A DNA stretch of 64,000 bases from Chryseobacterium oleae. Lineage in GTDB: Bacteria; Bacteroidota; Bacteroidia; Flavobacteriales; Weeksellaceae. The stretch spans positions 219,410-283,409 of the forward strand of contig NZ_FOVD01000007.1 of the NCBI RefSeq assembly GCF_900115055.1, read 5' to 3'. This document shows, in pieces, positions 1 to 8,946 of this stretch; the stretch's first letter is position 1, and every line of letters begins with the position of its first letter. A program made the translations under genes and the position numbers. Under the pieces are notes generated by a model, which was given only the letters and a program-made list of their open reading frames with translations, was not told where the DNA came from and searched no databases.

Positions 1-1672
1 GTACAGTATTCTGAGCTTTAACTTCCTGAACGGGCTCTTCTGGCTGTATGTTTTCTTTTTCTCTTTTTTCTACGGATAAACTTGAGATATCTGAACCGAA
101 GAAAGAAACATTCATCACAGGAGCTTCTTCTCCTTTAGGTGTTTTTATTTCAGTAACTTCTTCAGAGACTTTACCATCTGTATGTTGTTCTTCTATCGTT
201 TCAGGCGTTTCTTCTGCGGCAGGTACAATTTGCTCTTCTGAAACTGTTTCAGCTTCTTTTTGAGGCTCTTCGGTCATTTCTGCAGCAACTTCTTCCTGCT
301 TTTCTTCTACAACAGAGATATCCTCCTGTTTTGGAGCTTCAGTTTTAGGAGCGGGAACTGTCTGTTCTTTGGAGATCATAGAATCCGGTACATTAGATTC
401 CAGGCTCATAGGTTTCCATGCGGAGACTTCCTGAGCGACGATCTTCTGTTCTTCCGATTTTTCTACTATTACTTCCGGCTCTTCATTTTGTATAGGCTGT
501 TCTGTGGTCTCTTCTTGTTTTTCAGGAGCAGATTCCTCAGTCGTTTTCGGTTCTTCTTTTTCAGTGGACCAGAAGTGGAAATTCTGGGTCTCGGCAAAAC
601 TGATCTCGTGGTCGGCAGTTTCAGGTTCCTCATGGTCAACCTTTGGAGCTGACTGAGCTTCTTTCATTTTCTTTTCGACCTCTTCGATCAGGCGTCTCAT
701 TTCTTCCTCATGCTTATTCACATTCGGTTTAGAGACTTCCGGAGCTATCGCTTCATCATCACTGTTTGCCTGGATTTTAACGTCCGGCAGGAATTCATCC
801 ATTCCATGGAAACTGATTTCCGCATGCGGTTCATCTTCATTTTCAGCTTCAGCAATAACTTCAGAGTCCTCCTCTGCTTCAATGACTACCGGTTCTTCAA
901 CAGTTTCTTTCTGTTCTTCTGTTTCCGGTTCGATTGCTTCTACTTCGTGGAAGCTTACTTCTTCCTTATTATCGATTTCCTGTTCCTCAACTGGTTCATC
1001 GATTTGATCTTCATCAATAATCAATTCAGGAGTGAATTCTACTCCGGCTTCTGAATTTTCTGACGGTTCATTATTTTCTGCTTCTACTTCGTGTACAGAT
1101 TCTTCTTTAAGATTTTCTGTAACAGGTTCTGTTTTTTGAGTCACAATTACCCCTGATTCCAGTGTGGATTCAAGATCTATGACTTCGGAATGGGTTTCAT
1201 CCAGGAAGTTTTCTTCTCCTTCAAAAAGAATTCTGTTTCTCTCGCCATCCACATGGATATGTTTGATCTCCTGAACAGGCGGTATCATAGAGGCCACTGC
1301 CTCATACTGATCCTGCTTTTTATCGGAAGGCTCTTCTCTCTTTATAGGGAAAGCTTTGTCTTTGTAGGAATATTTCACAGCCTTTTCTGTGGTTTTGGAA
1401 GGCTGTTTTTCTTCTGCCGTTTCTGGTTTCGGTTCGCGCTGAATCTTCCCGTTGATCAGCTGATAAAGAAGTTTTTTATCGGTGGTATAGGCCGCCGTTG
1501 TAGAAAGTTCTTTCTGATAGTTTTCTTTATCATAAAGGTGTACCCCAAACAAATGAAGTGCCCTGATGTTCTGGACATAAGGAAAAGCATGGATTTCTTC
1601 TTTCAAAAGACCGAGATCTTCTGACTGAATATTTTTGGGGTTCTTTAATAATTCTAAAACTCTGGGATTCAT
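1..1672 (-). CDS. Acidic low-complexity protein, partial (C-terminus off window)
   Basis: The gene starts at the ATG at 1672, one base after the lptE stop, and stays open for 557 codons to the window edge, so the C-terminus is missing. Residues about 1-75 look like a folded helical domain (begins MNPRVLELLKNPKNIQS). The rest is Glu/Pro/Lys/Thr/Val-rich and probably disordered. Inside this acidic stretch short hydrophobic motifs recur: VSFHEVE, ISFHGMDEF, ISFAETQNFHFW and VSFFGSD. No signal peptide or membrane segment is visible, so a cytoplasmic location is likely. Position directly after lptE suggests cotranscription. Flavobacteria often have an uncharacterised protein at this place ahead of secG, but I cannot assign a function. 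The opposite strand shows Phe/Ser-rich open frames that are only shadows of the Glu/Lys codons. Confidence 0.85.
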   Translation of the reverse strand, partial: MNPRVLELLKNPKNIQSEDLGLLKEEIHAFPYVQNIRALHLFGVHLYDKENYQKELSTTAAYTTDKKLLYQLINGKIQREPKPETAEEKQPSKTTEKAVKYSYKDKAFPIKREEPSDKKQDQYEAVASMIPPVQEIKHIHVDGERNRILFEGEENFLDETHSEVIDLESTLESGVIVTQKTEPVTENLKEESVHEVEAENNEPSENSEAGVEFTPELIIDEDQIDEPVEEQEIDNKEEVSFHEVEAIEPETEEQKETVEEPVVIEAEEDSEVIAEAENEDEPHAEISFHGMDEFLPDVKIQANSDDEAIAPEVSKPNVNKHEEEMRRLIEEVEKKMKEAQSAPKVDHEEPETADHEISFAETQNFHFWSTEKEEPKTTEESAPEKQEETTEQPIQNEEPEVIVEKSEEQKIVAQEVSAWKPMSLESNVPDSMISKEQTVPAPKTEAPKQEDISVVEEKQEEVAAEMTEEPQKEAETVSEEQIVPAAEETPETIEEQHTDGKVSEEVTEIKTPKGEEAPVMNVSFFGSDISSLSVEKREKENIQPEEPVQEVKAQNTV

Positions 1673-1673
1673 C

Positions 1674-2195
1674 TTACCAATTGGCTACAATATCGTTAAA
1701 TATCTTGTTAATAATTCTGTCTGTCACCAGCTTCACCTGGGAAGCTTCTATCTGACTCTGCGTCAGGTCACTGTTGAAAACCGCTTCATCCGTATAGGTT
1801 CTGTCGAAACTGGAATCCGGATGTACTTTGTTTTCGTAATGTACTTTCACACTGATCGTCAGTTTGCTCTGTGCCTGCTGTACTACACCACCCGAAGGGT
1901 TCTGTGTGGTATTGGAGCTGATCGTAGTAGGTGAGAAACCGTAGTCGGAAATTTCACCTTCTATCAAAATATCAGGATTTGATTTTGTTCCTTTTAAAGT
2001 GGTTCTCTGCAGGAATCTGTTCTGGATATCCGTAGAAAACTGCTGGGAAAGTGTTGGGTTCACAAGGGCTGCATTATTGGGAAATTCATTGATCTGAACG
2101 GTCTTCTCATCCGTCAGTGAAGATCCTGTAAATGAGTAACACTGATGAAACAGCGAAAGAATGACCAACCCAAATATTATTTTTAATTTACTCAT
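1674..2195 (-). CDS. lptE: LptE family LPS-assembly lipoprotein
   Basis: This 173-residue secreted protein has a short N-terminal hydrophobic signal ending near a Cys (FHQCYSF, about residue 19), fitting a lipoprotein. The body has the pattern of Bacteroidota LptE: an early stretch with NEFPNNA and a Ser/Gln-rich helix (LSQQFSTDIQNRFLQRTTL), then beta strands (DILIEGEISDYGFSPT) and a C-terminal helix ending in FNDIVANW. LptE plugs the LptD barrel that inserts lipopolysaccharide into the outer membrane. The start ATG overlaps the stop of the upstream membrane-protein gene as ATGA at 2192-2195, indicating translational coupling. The family call rests on sequence pattern and position; moderately sure. 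Confidence 0.72.
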   Translation of the reverse strand: MSKLKIIFGLVILSLFHQCYSFTGSSLTDEKTVQINEFPNNAALVNPTLSQQFSTDIQNRFLQRTTLKGTKSNPDILIEGEISDYGFSPTTISSNTTQNPSGGVVQQAQSKLTISVKVHYENKVHPDSSFDRTYTDEAVFNSDLTQSQIEASQVKLVTDRIINKIFNDIVANW

Positions 2196-2884
2196 ACCAT
2201 TTTTTGATTTAAAGACTCCAAAACATCTTTATAAGCAGCATACTTAATGCAGATTCCCAAAGGTATAGAAAACAGGATTCCTATTCCGCATGCGATGATT
2301 CCAAGCTGAGATATAAAGCCTACTACAATTGAGAATAAAAGGATCATAAAAAAGTTTTTCTTGGCAATTTTCCAGGAAAGTCTGTATGCTTCTCTTACGC
2401 TTGTGATTCTATACAGCGAGATCAAAGGCTGTATAAAATACATAGATATGGACAGAATCATAATAAATATCATAATCAGCATCACCCACAATCCCATTCC
2501 ACCTGCCAGTAAGGCTGCACCGGTATCTGACACCTGTCCACCTTCATTATCGGCAGCAATCAAAAACGGGACTAGTATAAATTGTATCGGAATCATGGCC
2601 ACCATACATATCGCGAAAATAAGCAGAAACAATTTCAGATACACTACGAAATCCGTAAAGTCGAAAATATCTCCTGCTGAAACCTGCTGACCTTCATCTA
2701 CTTTTTTGCAGATCTTATAGAAGTTGCCCAGTCCAAGAATCCCACAGAAAGGGATAAAGCTTATGACAAACAGGAGCAGTGTAGCTACGATAAAGCCACC
2801 AATATCTTTTTTGAACAGATCTGTTCCCCGGGATACATATTTCCCGATATTAAAATCATAATCTTTTACTTCTAAATTCTTCAT
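2192..2884 (-). CDS. Polytopic membrane protein, DUF975-like
   Basis: This 230-residue protein has a short hydrophilic N-terminus (about 25 residues, containing FNIGKYVSRGTDLFKKDIGGF) followed by five or six hydrophobic segments. The pattern of a helical N-terminus, Gly/Pro-rich membrane helices and a C-terminal TSVREAYRLSWKIAKKNFF stretch is shared with the product at 56488-57225 (ATEALGKSFNIAKENYGTF) and more distantly with that at 57299-58021, so the three look like paralogs. It lies between the sigma-54 activator and lptE and overlaps lptE by four bases. No catalytic motif is visible. Such proteins are sometimes mislabelled beta-carotene monooxygenase; I see no support for that. Confidence 0.75.
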   Translation of the reverse strand: MKNLEVKDYDFNIGKYVSRGTDLFKKDIGGFIVATLLLFVISFIPFCGILGLGNFYKICKKVDEGQQVSAGDIFDFTDFVVYLKLFLLIFAICMVAMIPIQFILVPFLIAADNEGGQVSDTGAALLAGGMGLWVMLIMIFIMILSISMYFIQPLISLYRITSVREAYRLSWKIAKKNFFMILLFSIVVGFISQLGIIACGIGILFSIPLGICIKYAAYKDVLESLNQKMV

Positions 2885-2893
2885 TCCTGTGTA

Positions 2894-4180
2894 TTAGTCT
2901 TCTAAGTTATATTGTTTTATTTTTCTGTATAATGTTCTCTGTGAAATGCCAAGCTCGTCCGCAGCTCTGTTTCTGCGCCCTTTATGCTTCTCTAACGCTT
3001 TGATAATTAAATCTTTTTCATTATTCTGAAGCGATAAGGATTCCGGTCTGTTCTCTTCTATTTCTATATCTTCAATATCTTCGTAGCTGTCATCAGCATT
3101 TGAAATAATGGTTGGCGACGTTTGTACCACCGGCGATTTATCTTCGAAATAGAGCAGTGAATTCTGTGCTACAGGCTGATTCTGTTCTGCAGAATAGATC
3201 CTATTGATCAGGTTTTTCTCCTGGTTACTCAGATCAGCGGTTCCTTTGTTTTTGATCAGTTCTGAAGTTAGCGATTTTAAATCATTAATATCACTTCTCA
3301 TATCGAAGAGAATTTTATACATGATTTCTCTTTCGCTTCCAAAATCACTCTGCTTCTGAGAGTTCTGATTATTGACCACCATCGGAAGATGGGTTTCCAT
3401 GGGAATATATTCAGCGAGTTTCTCCACTGTTATTTCGCGGTTTCTTTCTACCACAGTCATCTGCTCTACCAGATTTCTTAACTGACGGATGTTTCCCGGG
3501 AACGTATAATTTTCAATATAATGAACGGCACTAGGCTCCAACTCCAGTTCCGGCATTCTGTATTTTTCTGCAAAATCTATAGAAAACTTTCTGAATAGCA
3601 GGTGAATATCTCCTTTTCTTTCTCTCAAAGGAGGCATATCGATCTGAACGGTATTTAAACGGTAGAATAAATCTTCACGGAATCGTCCGTCGTGAATGGC
3701 TTTCATCATATTGACGTTCGTAGCTGCTACAATTCTCACATTGGTTTTCTGAACCTGTGAAGAACCCACTTTCATAAATTCACCACTTTCCAGGACTCTC
3801 AAAAGACGAACCTGGGTCTGAAGGGGAAGTTCTCCCACCTCATCAAGGAATATGGTTCCACCGTCTGCTACTTCAAAATATCCTTTTCTGGTGGCTGTAG
3901 CTCCGGTAAATGCACCTTTTTCGTGCCCGAACAGTTCAGAATCTATCGTTCCTTCCGGAATAGCTCCACAGTTGACGACGATATAAGGCTGATGTTTTCT
4001 TTTGGATTCTGAATGGATGATTTTCGGGATAAATTCTTTCCCTACTCCACTTTCTCCGATGACCAGAACGGAAATATCTGTAGGTGCCACCTGAATTGAT
4101 TTTTCCAGTGCCCTGTTCAGTGCAGGAAAGTTTCCGATGATTCCAAAGCGGTTTTTTATGTTTTGTAAGTCGTTGCTCAT
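2894..4180 (-). CDS. Sigma-54-dependent transcriptional activator (Fis-type HTH)
   Basis: The 428-residue protein activates RNA polymerase carrying sigma-54. The AAA+ domain starts almost at the N-terminus: Walker A GESGVGKE at 42-49, the sigma-54 contact loop GAFTGA at 89-94, and Walker B TIFLDEVGE at about 109-117, with an arginine-finger region following (FYRLNTVQI). A variable linker of about 100 residues leads to a Fis-type helix-turn-helix in the last 40 residues (NRAADELGISQRTLYRKIK). There is no receiver, GAF or PAS domain before the AAA+ module, so any input must come from a partner, the linker or expression level. It sits upstream of membrane protein and lptE in the same direction (9-base gap), so it may be cotranscribed with envelope genes. 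Its target promoters cannot be read from this window. Confidence 0.93.
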   Translation of the reverse strand: MSNDLQNIKNRFGIIGNFPALNRALEKSIQVAPTDISVLVIGESGVGKEFIPKIIHSESKRKHQPYIVVNCGAIPEGTIDSELFGHEKGAFTGATATRKGYFEVADGGTIFLDEVGELPLQTQVRLLRVLESGEFMKVGSSQVQKTNVRIVAATNVNMMKAIHDGRFREDLFYRLNTVQIDMPPLRERKGDIHLLFRKFSIDFAEKYRMPELELEPSAVHYIENYTFPGNIRQLRNLVEQMTVVERNREITVEKLAEYIPMETHLPMVVNNQNSQKQSDFGSEREIMYKILFDMRSDINDLKSLTSELIKNKGTADLSNQEKNLINRIYSAEQNQPVAQNSLLYFEDKSPVVQTSPTIISNADDSYEDIEDIEIEENRPESLSLQNNEKDLIIKALEKHKGRRNRAADELGISQRTLYRKIKQYNLED

Positions 4181-4213
4181 AAGTAAATTTTTGATTATTG
4201 ATTTAATAATAAT

Positions 4214-5011
4214 CTACAGGGCCTCAATCTGTTTCCTGTAGACTTTGTTAAAGTGATGAGTGTAGACATCTTTCATGGTCTTGCCCTCATCATAAGTCCT
4301 TAATGCTAAGGTTTTTAAATCCAAATAATCTTTGTTTCTGATCTTAGAAACTTTACTTTTAAAATATATATTCTCCGCAAAGTCGTATTCTTTGCTCTGT
4401 TTTTCGAAATTTTCTGAAGCTTTGTCGTATCTGCCCAGCTCGAAATAGGTCACTCCCAGCTGGTAATGGTCATACATCCCTTTGAAATAGCCTTTTGACA
4501 ATAAAGCTTTTTCAATGATGGCTGCCGATTTTTCTTTCTGCCCCAAAGCACTGTAAGCCATGGCTTTCACCACTTCCAGGTGATAATCTCCGTTTAAAGA
4601 TCTTCCTAAGTCTTCAGGATAGTATTTTTTTAATGCTTCTAAATCCTGAACAGCTCCGTTGTAATCGCGCAGAAACTGGAATTTACACCAGCCTCTGTAG
4701 CCCAGATGCATTTTAGGATCTACGGCAACCGCCTTATCAATAAGGACTTTCCAGGTTACAAAATCTCCGTTCTTAAGATATGGAACGGCTTTTTCCATAT
4801 AGGAATTAGAGAAATCGGGGCACAATCCGATGGCTTTATCAAAAGCTTCCTGAGATTCCCTGCTGCCCTGTCTGTCCGAAGCCCAGTTGTATAACTCACA
4901 AGCTTTTTTGCAGTTCTCACCCTCTACTGCGTTACAGTTGACCTGCGCAATAGTATTGGTGTAAACGATAAGCATCAAAAAGCTAAGGTAATACCTCTGA
5001 AACTTTTCCAT
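4214..5011 (-). CDS. Secreted TPR-like repeat protein
   Basis: About 265 residues with an N-terminal signal peptide (MEKFQRYYLSFLMLIVYTNTIAQ) and helical repeats of TPR type, for example YMEKAVPYLKNGDFVTWKVL, MAYSALGQKEKSAAIIEKAL and YQLGVTYFELGRYDKASENF. Several Cys lie near the mature N-terminus (NCNAVEGENCKKACELY). The ATG at 5011 is preferred over an in-frame TTG at 5017. The start lies 29 bases inside the upstream lipoprotein gene, so the two are probably coupled. TPR proteins are scaffolds; the partner is unknown. It may act together with the overlapping TonB_C-like lipoprotein. Confidence 0.8.
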   Translation of the reverse strand: MEKFQRYYLSFLMLIVYTNTIAQVNCNAVEGENCKKACELYNWASDRQGSRESQEAFDKAIGLCPDFSNSYMEKAVPYLKNGDFVTWKVLIDKAVAVDPKMHLGYRGWCKFQFLRDYNGAVQDLEALKKYYPEDLGRSLNGDYHLEVVKAMAYSALGQKEKSAAIIEKALLSKGYFKGMYDHYQLGVTYFELGRYDKASENFEKQSKEYDFAENIYFKSKVSKIRNKDYLDLKTLALRTYDEGKTMKDVYTHHFNKVYRKQIEAL

Positions 5012-5495
5012 TTTCAATTTTATAGGTTAAATACTGATAATAGCCTACTTTAAAACCTTTTATCTCTTTCGGGATCCAGCCGTCCAGAGATTTTGTAAAC
5101 CTCAGCAAACGGTCTCCCAGTTCTTTATCTAAAACTGTTTCCTTTAGCTCTGCATTCATTTGCTGAACTCTGAACAGTCCTGTTTTTCCTTCACAATTTA
5201 CTAAAAATCTTACGGTAATGTACCCGTTCGTTTTAGTTTCGGAAGATATTTTTTCTTTTTCAAGTTTTTCTATAATGGCGATTTTCTCTCCTTTATAGTC
5301 AAACTCTTTTGATCCCTGATAATACTGAAGATTGACCAGCTTTTCCGTGGTGCATCTTTTAAATGCAGGATCATCCAGTTTTTCATCAAATTCGATATCT
5401 CCAACGGTTAAAGGATATTTGCTCATGCTTTTTTCGGTCTGACATGACATCAGCACAAAAGAAAATAATGCAAAAAAACAAACCGCCCTGATCAA
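4983..5495 (-). CDS. Lipoprotein with TonB_C-like fold
   Basis: The 170-residue product has a lipobox (VLMSCQ, Cys at about residue 18) and a C-terminal half resembling the TonB C-terminal domain (TNGYITVRFLVNCEGKTGLFRVQQ followed by LGDRLLRFTKSLDGWIP). The start appears to be TTG at 5495: the only in-frame ATG falls inside the lipobox and an upstream stop (TAA) blocks a longer form. Unlike the four TonB_C proteins at 7073-9432 it lacks the FPGG motif. It follows miaB by about 10 bases and overlaps the TPR gene. The role is unknown. Confidence 0.7.
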   Translation of the reverse strand: MIRAVCFFALFSFVLMSCQTEKSMSKYPLTVGDIEFDEKLDDPAFKRCTTEKLVNLQYYQGSKEFDYKGEKIAIIEKLEKEKISSETKTNGYITVRFLVNCEGKTGLFRVQQMNAELKETVLDKELGDRLLRFTKSLDGWIPKEIKGFKVGYYQYLTYKIENGKVSEVLP

Positions 5496-5504
5496 GATCT
5501 CAAA

Positions 5505-6941
5505 TTATTCTGCTGTTCTCCCTAAAAGTGTGCCCTGTGTATTGTCATAGACAAAAACGTTCACAATGTCACCTATTTTCTGTCCTTCCAGCACATCAAA
5601 TACACAAACCGCGTTCTGAGAGTTTCTTCCTTTCCACTGGTTTTCATTTTTTCTGGACGTCCCTTCGATCAGAATCTGGTGTGTTCTTCCTACGTAAGTC
5701 TCCATTCTTTTTCTGGATAACTCACGTTGAAGCTCGATCACTTCATTCAGACGTCTCTGCTTCACTTCAAATGGAATATTATCTTCCATCTTTTTATGCG
5801 CAGGCGTTCCCGGTCTTTCTGAATAAGCGAACATATAACCGTAGTCATATTCCACTTCCTTCATCAGGCTTAGTGTATCCTGGTGATCTTCTTCCGTTTC
5901 ATTACAGAAACCAATGATCATATCCTGGGAAAAAGCAATATCTGGAACGATCTCCTTTGCTTTTCTGATTAAATCTAAATATTCCTCACGGGTATGCTGT
6001 CTGTTCATGGCAAGAAGCATATTGTTGCTTCCGCTCTGTACAGGAAGGTGAACGTAGTTACAGATGTTGTCGTGTTTTGCAATCATTCTGAATACATCCA
6101 GACTCATATCCTGAGGGTTGGAAGTAGAGAATCTCACTCTCATTTCCGGAACGGCTTTAGCCACTAAATCAAGCAGCTGTGCAAAATTAACCGCTGTAGC
6201 TTTCTGCATTTCAGAAGCTTTAACGAAGTCTTTCTTTGGACCTCCTCCGTACCATAAGTAAGAGTCTACATTCTGGCCCAAAAGGGTAATTTCTTTATAT
6301 CCGTTATCTAAAAGATTTTTACATTCTTCAATGATAGAGTGCGGATCACGGCTTCTTTCTCTTCCTCTGGTAAACGGAACCACACAGAACGTGCACATAT
6401 TATCGCAGCCTCTGGTGATGGTTACAAATGCCGTAACGCCGTTTCCGCCTAAACGGACCGGGTTGATATCTGCATACGTTTCTTCTTTGGAAAGGATTAC
6501 GTTGATGGCATCTCTTCCGTCTTCCGTTTCCTTAAGCAGGTTCGGAAGGTCTCTGTACGCATCAGGGCCTACAACAAGATCTACCAGCTGTTCTTCTTCT
6601 AAGAATTTGGTTTTCAGTCGTTCTGCCATGCACCCTAAAACCCCAACCGTCATGCTTGGTTTTTCTTTCTTCAGTCTTTTGAACTGGGCAAGGCGCATTC
6701 TTACGGTCTGCTCCGCTTTTTCACGGATAGAACAGGTATTTAAAAGGATAAGGTCTGCTTCTTCTACTTTCAGCGTGGTATTGTACCCCTGCTCATTAAG
6801 AATAGATGCAACAATCTCAGAATCAGAAAAATTCATCTGGCAGCCGTAGCTTTCCAGAAAGAGCTTTTTAGAATTCTCAGGACGTTCAGCGATAGCAAAA
6901 GCTTCTCCCTGTTTTGTTTCGTCTATATATTTTTCCTGCAC
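5505..6941 (-). CDS. miaB: tRNA-2-methylthio-N6-dimethylallyladenosine synthase MiaB
   Basis: MiaB methylthiolates N6-isopentenyl-adenosine 37 of tRNAs reading U-starting codons, using two [4Fe-4S] clusters and S-adenosylmethionine. The N-terminal MTTase domain shows its three Cys motifs (SYGCQMNFSD, NTCSIREKA, LGCMAERL), the radical-SAM motif is GCDNMCTFCVV near residue 180, and a TRAM domain with Gly/Arg-rich strands ends the protein. The length of about 478 residues is normal. The best start is GTG at 6941 (MQEKYIDETKQ), which matches how flavobacterial MiaB usually begins; a TTG three codons upstream at 6950 is the alternative. No ATG is available nearby. The window also encodes MiaE (38108-38686), which hydroxylates the MiaB product. 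Confidence 0.96.
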   Translation of the reverse strand: MQEKYIDETKQGEAFAIAERPENSKKLFLESYGCQMNFSDSEIVASILNEQGYNTTLKVEEADLILLNTCSIREKAEQTVRMRLAQFKRLKKEKPSMTVGVLGCMAERLKTKFLEEEQLVDLVVGPDAYRDLPNLLKETEDGRDAINVILSKEETYADINPVRLGGNGVTAFVTITRGCDNMCTFCVVPFTRGRERSRDPHSIIEECKNLLDNGYKEITLLGQNVDSYLWYGGGPKKDFVKASEMQKATAVNFAQLLDLVAKAVPEMRVRFSTSNPQDMSLDVFRMIAKHDNICNYVHLPVQSGSNNMLLAMNRQHTREEYLDLIRKAKEIVPDIAFSQDMIIGFCNETEEDHQDTLSLMKEVEYDYGYMFAYSERPGTPAHKKMEDNIPFEVKQRRLNEVIELQRELSRKRMETYVGRTHQILIEGTSRKNENQWKGRNSQNAVCVFDVLEGQKIGDIVNVFVYDNTQGTLLGRTAE

Positions 6942-7072
6942 AATGATCAATTTAAGTTCAATGTTTAAGAGGTAAAGTTCAGTCTTGATTCATGAATTTT
7001 CACTCCTAAACAGATTAGTCTGCAAAGATACAAAATATTGTGACAGAATGGCAGGAGATTATTTTGAGAAAA

Positions 7073-7768
7073 TTAAAGACTTAACGACAGTTGATAAGTT
7101 GAAATTAGTGGCTGGCCTCTGAATGTTTCCGGGCTCCATTTTTTATCAATTTTTTCTACCGCTTCTACAATTTTTTCTTTGTCTAATGAATCCAGATCGC
7201 CAGATTCAACATATATATTATTGAGAATGCCTTCCTGATTTACCTTAAATCTAATATTCACCTTCAATCCGTTGGCATTTTTGATTTTTTGCTTTTTTAC
7301 GTTGTTACTTAGCTTACTTTTAAACGCCTCTATCCCACCAGGAAATTGAGCTTCTTTTTTTAATCCTTCCGTAGTATAGCCTTCTTTAAAATTTGCAAAA
7401 TAATCTATTGGATAAAACAGGATCGAAAATTTCTTTTGTTTTCCCGAATTATCACTCCATTTTTTCAATTTATTCACTTCTTGAAAAGCTTTCAAAAAAA
7501 GTTCTGTAACACAATCTTCATTGAACTTTTTATTTACAACTTTTGCTTCACCATTTACAATTTCTATGGCAGCCAAAAACATTTCAGATGGCTTATTATT
7601 ACATGGCTTAAAATTATTTTTAATCAGAATATCGTTCAAATCTTTATAAAATTGAACGGGGCCGCCTTCATAGGGGTTCGTGTTTTCAGGCAGAAGGTCA
7701 AAGGTTTGCGCTTTGACGAAAACAGATATGAATAGAAAAAAAATGATCTTAAATAATTTTTTCATCAT
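7073..7768 (-). CDS. Secreted protein with two TonB_C-like domains
   Basis: This 231-residue protein has a signal peptide ending in VFVKAQ (about residue 21). Two related halves follow: the first opens with YEGGPVQFYKDLNDIL, the second with FPGGIEAFKSKLSN and ends in KKWSPETFRGQPLISTYQLSLSL. The second half has the TonB C-terminal pattern (strand, Asn-x-x-Gly turn, ...VEAVEKIDKKWSP). The N-terminus is a cleavable signal rather than a TonB membrane anchor, and there is no proline-rich spacer, so it is unlikely to energise receptors like TonB. It is the most downstream of four similar genes on this strand. Its role is unknown. Confidence 0.72.
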   Translation of the reverse strand: MMKKLFKIIFFLFISVFVKAQTFDLLPENTNPYEGGPVQFYKDLNDILIKNNFKPCNNKPSEMFLAAIEIVNGEAKVVNKKFNEDCVTELFLKAFQEVNKLKKWSDNSGKQKKFSILFYPIDYFANFKEGYTTEGLKKEAQFPGGIEAFKSKLSNNVKKQKIKNANGLKVNIRFKVNQEGILNNIYVESGDLDSLDKEKIVEAVEKIDKKWSPETFRGQPLISTYQLSLSL

Positions 7769-7814
7769 GATTTTGATATTTGGATTATACTGAACAGAGA
7801 CGACAAACTTATTT

Positions 7815-8549
7815 CTACCTTGGCGGATTAAAGTTTAATGGAAGTGTATAAAAGGACTCTACAGGCTCTCCGTTTCTTTTTGCAGGAGTCCACTTTTTCT
7901 TTCGCATTCTTTTAATACCATCCAGTATCCTTTGGTCGAATTCAGAATTTCCTGAAGATTCTTTCAGTTGTACATTCTCCATTTTCCCTTCATTGCTAAC
8001 GACAAAAGTTACCACGAGCTTAAAAGGCTTGTTCCACACAAAATCACTGATATCAATCTGCCTTGCCACTTCTGCTCTAAAACGGCTCATCCCTCCTGGC
8101 ATTTCCAGGATTGTTGCAATGTCCTGTGTAGTATATCCATCTTTATATCTATTGAACATAATATCAGGTGAAATAAGAAAACTTGTTACTGCCGGTTTTT
8201 TTATTCCATTAATAACTGCAGGTTTCCATTTGTTCATGTACTCCAGAACTTTTATTCCCAATTCGAAAGCACATTTATTGTTGGATGCGGCTGATGAATT
8301 ATCTATACCATATTTTACAGAGGCATCTTCGTATACAACTAACTTAAGATTATACAACTCATTCTTGTCTTTGCAAGGTTTCAATCTTTTATCTATAAGT
8401 ATTTGGTGAAAGTCACGATAAAACTGTACTTCTCCACCATCGTAGGAATCCATCCCTTTTGGATAATCTACTGGCGCTTCCTGTCCTGAAACTTTCAGAG
8501 AAAACACGGTCAGCAATAAAAACAGTATTCTAATCATGATCATAACCAT
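7815..8549 (-). CDS. Secreted protein with two TonB_C-like domains
   Basis: About 240 residues: signal peptide (MIRILFLLLTVFSLKVSGQ), a first half opening YDGGEVQFYRDFHQILIDKR and a second half opening MPGGMSRFRAEVARQ and ending in KKWTPAKRNGEPVESFYTLPLNF. The layout matches the downstream neighbour at 7073-7768. Three ATGs are possible (8549, 8543, 8537); the last gives the most typical signal peptide. The gene overlaps the end of the upstream paralog (stop at 8530), implying coupled expression. Family identity as TonB_C-like is from motif and strand pattern; the function is not known. Confidence 0.72.
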   Translation of the reverse strand: MVMIMIRILFLLLTVFSLKVSGQEAPVDYPKGMDSYDGGEVQFYRDFHQILIDKRLKPCKDKNELYNLKLVVYEDASVKYGIDNSSAASNNKCAFELGIKVLEYMNKWKPAVINGIKKPAVTSFLISPDIMFNRYKDGYTTQDIATILEMPGGMSRFRAEVARQIDISDFVWNKPFKLVVTFVVSNEGKMENVQLKESSGNSEFDQRILDGIKRMRKKKWTPAKRNGEPVESFYTLPLNFNPPR

Positions 8550-8937
8550 GGGTACTGAAATTAACCTTCACCGTAATTTTAGAATCTACAGGTGTATTTT
8601 CTTTCATGGCCGGCTTCCATTTTCCTTTGATCTTTTTCATTGCATACTTCACATCATCTATAAACATTTCACTGTTTTTAATTTTGGGAAGAACATCCAG
8701 GCGATTCATTTTACCATCCGGAGCGATATTGATTAAAAAAATAACTTTCCCGTTAATCGCATAGCTCTGGGTATCTACATACGCATAAAGCATATCCATG
8801 AACTGCTTACGGAAAGCTTCATCACCACCCGGAAATTCTGCTTTCTGAGTATAAGTTACTTCAGTTTGTGTCGCCTGTTGAGAGAAGCCATTAATTGCAA
8901 TGAACAATAAAGGCACTAATAAAAGGTATTTTTTCAT
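8530..8937 (-). CDS. Short secreted TonB_C-domain protein
   Basis: The 135-residue protein consists of a signal peptide (ends INGFSQ) and one TonB_C-like domain with FPGGDEAFRKQFMDML, then GKVIFLINIAPDGKMNRLDV and KKIKGKWKPAMKENTPVDS. It is essentially the second half of the longer paralogs downstream. It follows the paralog at 8947 by nine bases and overlaps the next gene. There is no anchor for the inner membrane, so it should be periplasmic or secreted. Confidence 0.72.
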   Translation of the reverse strand: MKKYLLLVPLLFIAINGFSQQATQTEVTYTQKAEFPGGDEAFRKQFMDMLYAYVDTQSYAINGKVIFLINIAPDGKMNRLDVLPKIKNSEMFIDDVKYAMKKIKGKWKPAMKENTPVDSKITVKVNFSTHGYDHD

Positions 8938-8946
8938 AGAATGAGT

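Noticed and set aside
48..1624. Phe/Ser-rich open frames on the plus strand
   Set aside because: They are the complement of a Glu/Lys/Pro-rich gene on the minus strand; the amino-acid make-up (F, L, R, S runs) is typical of a shadow.
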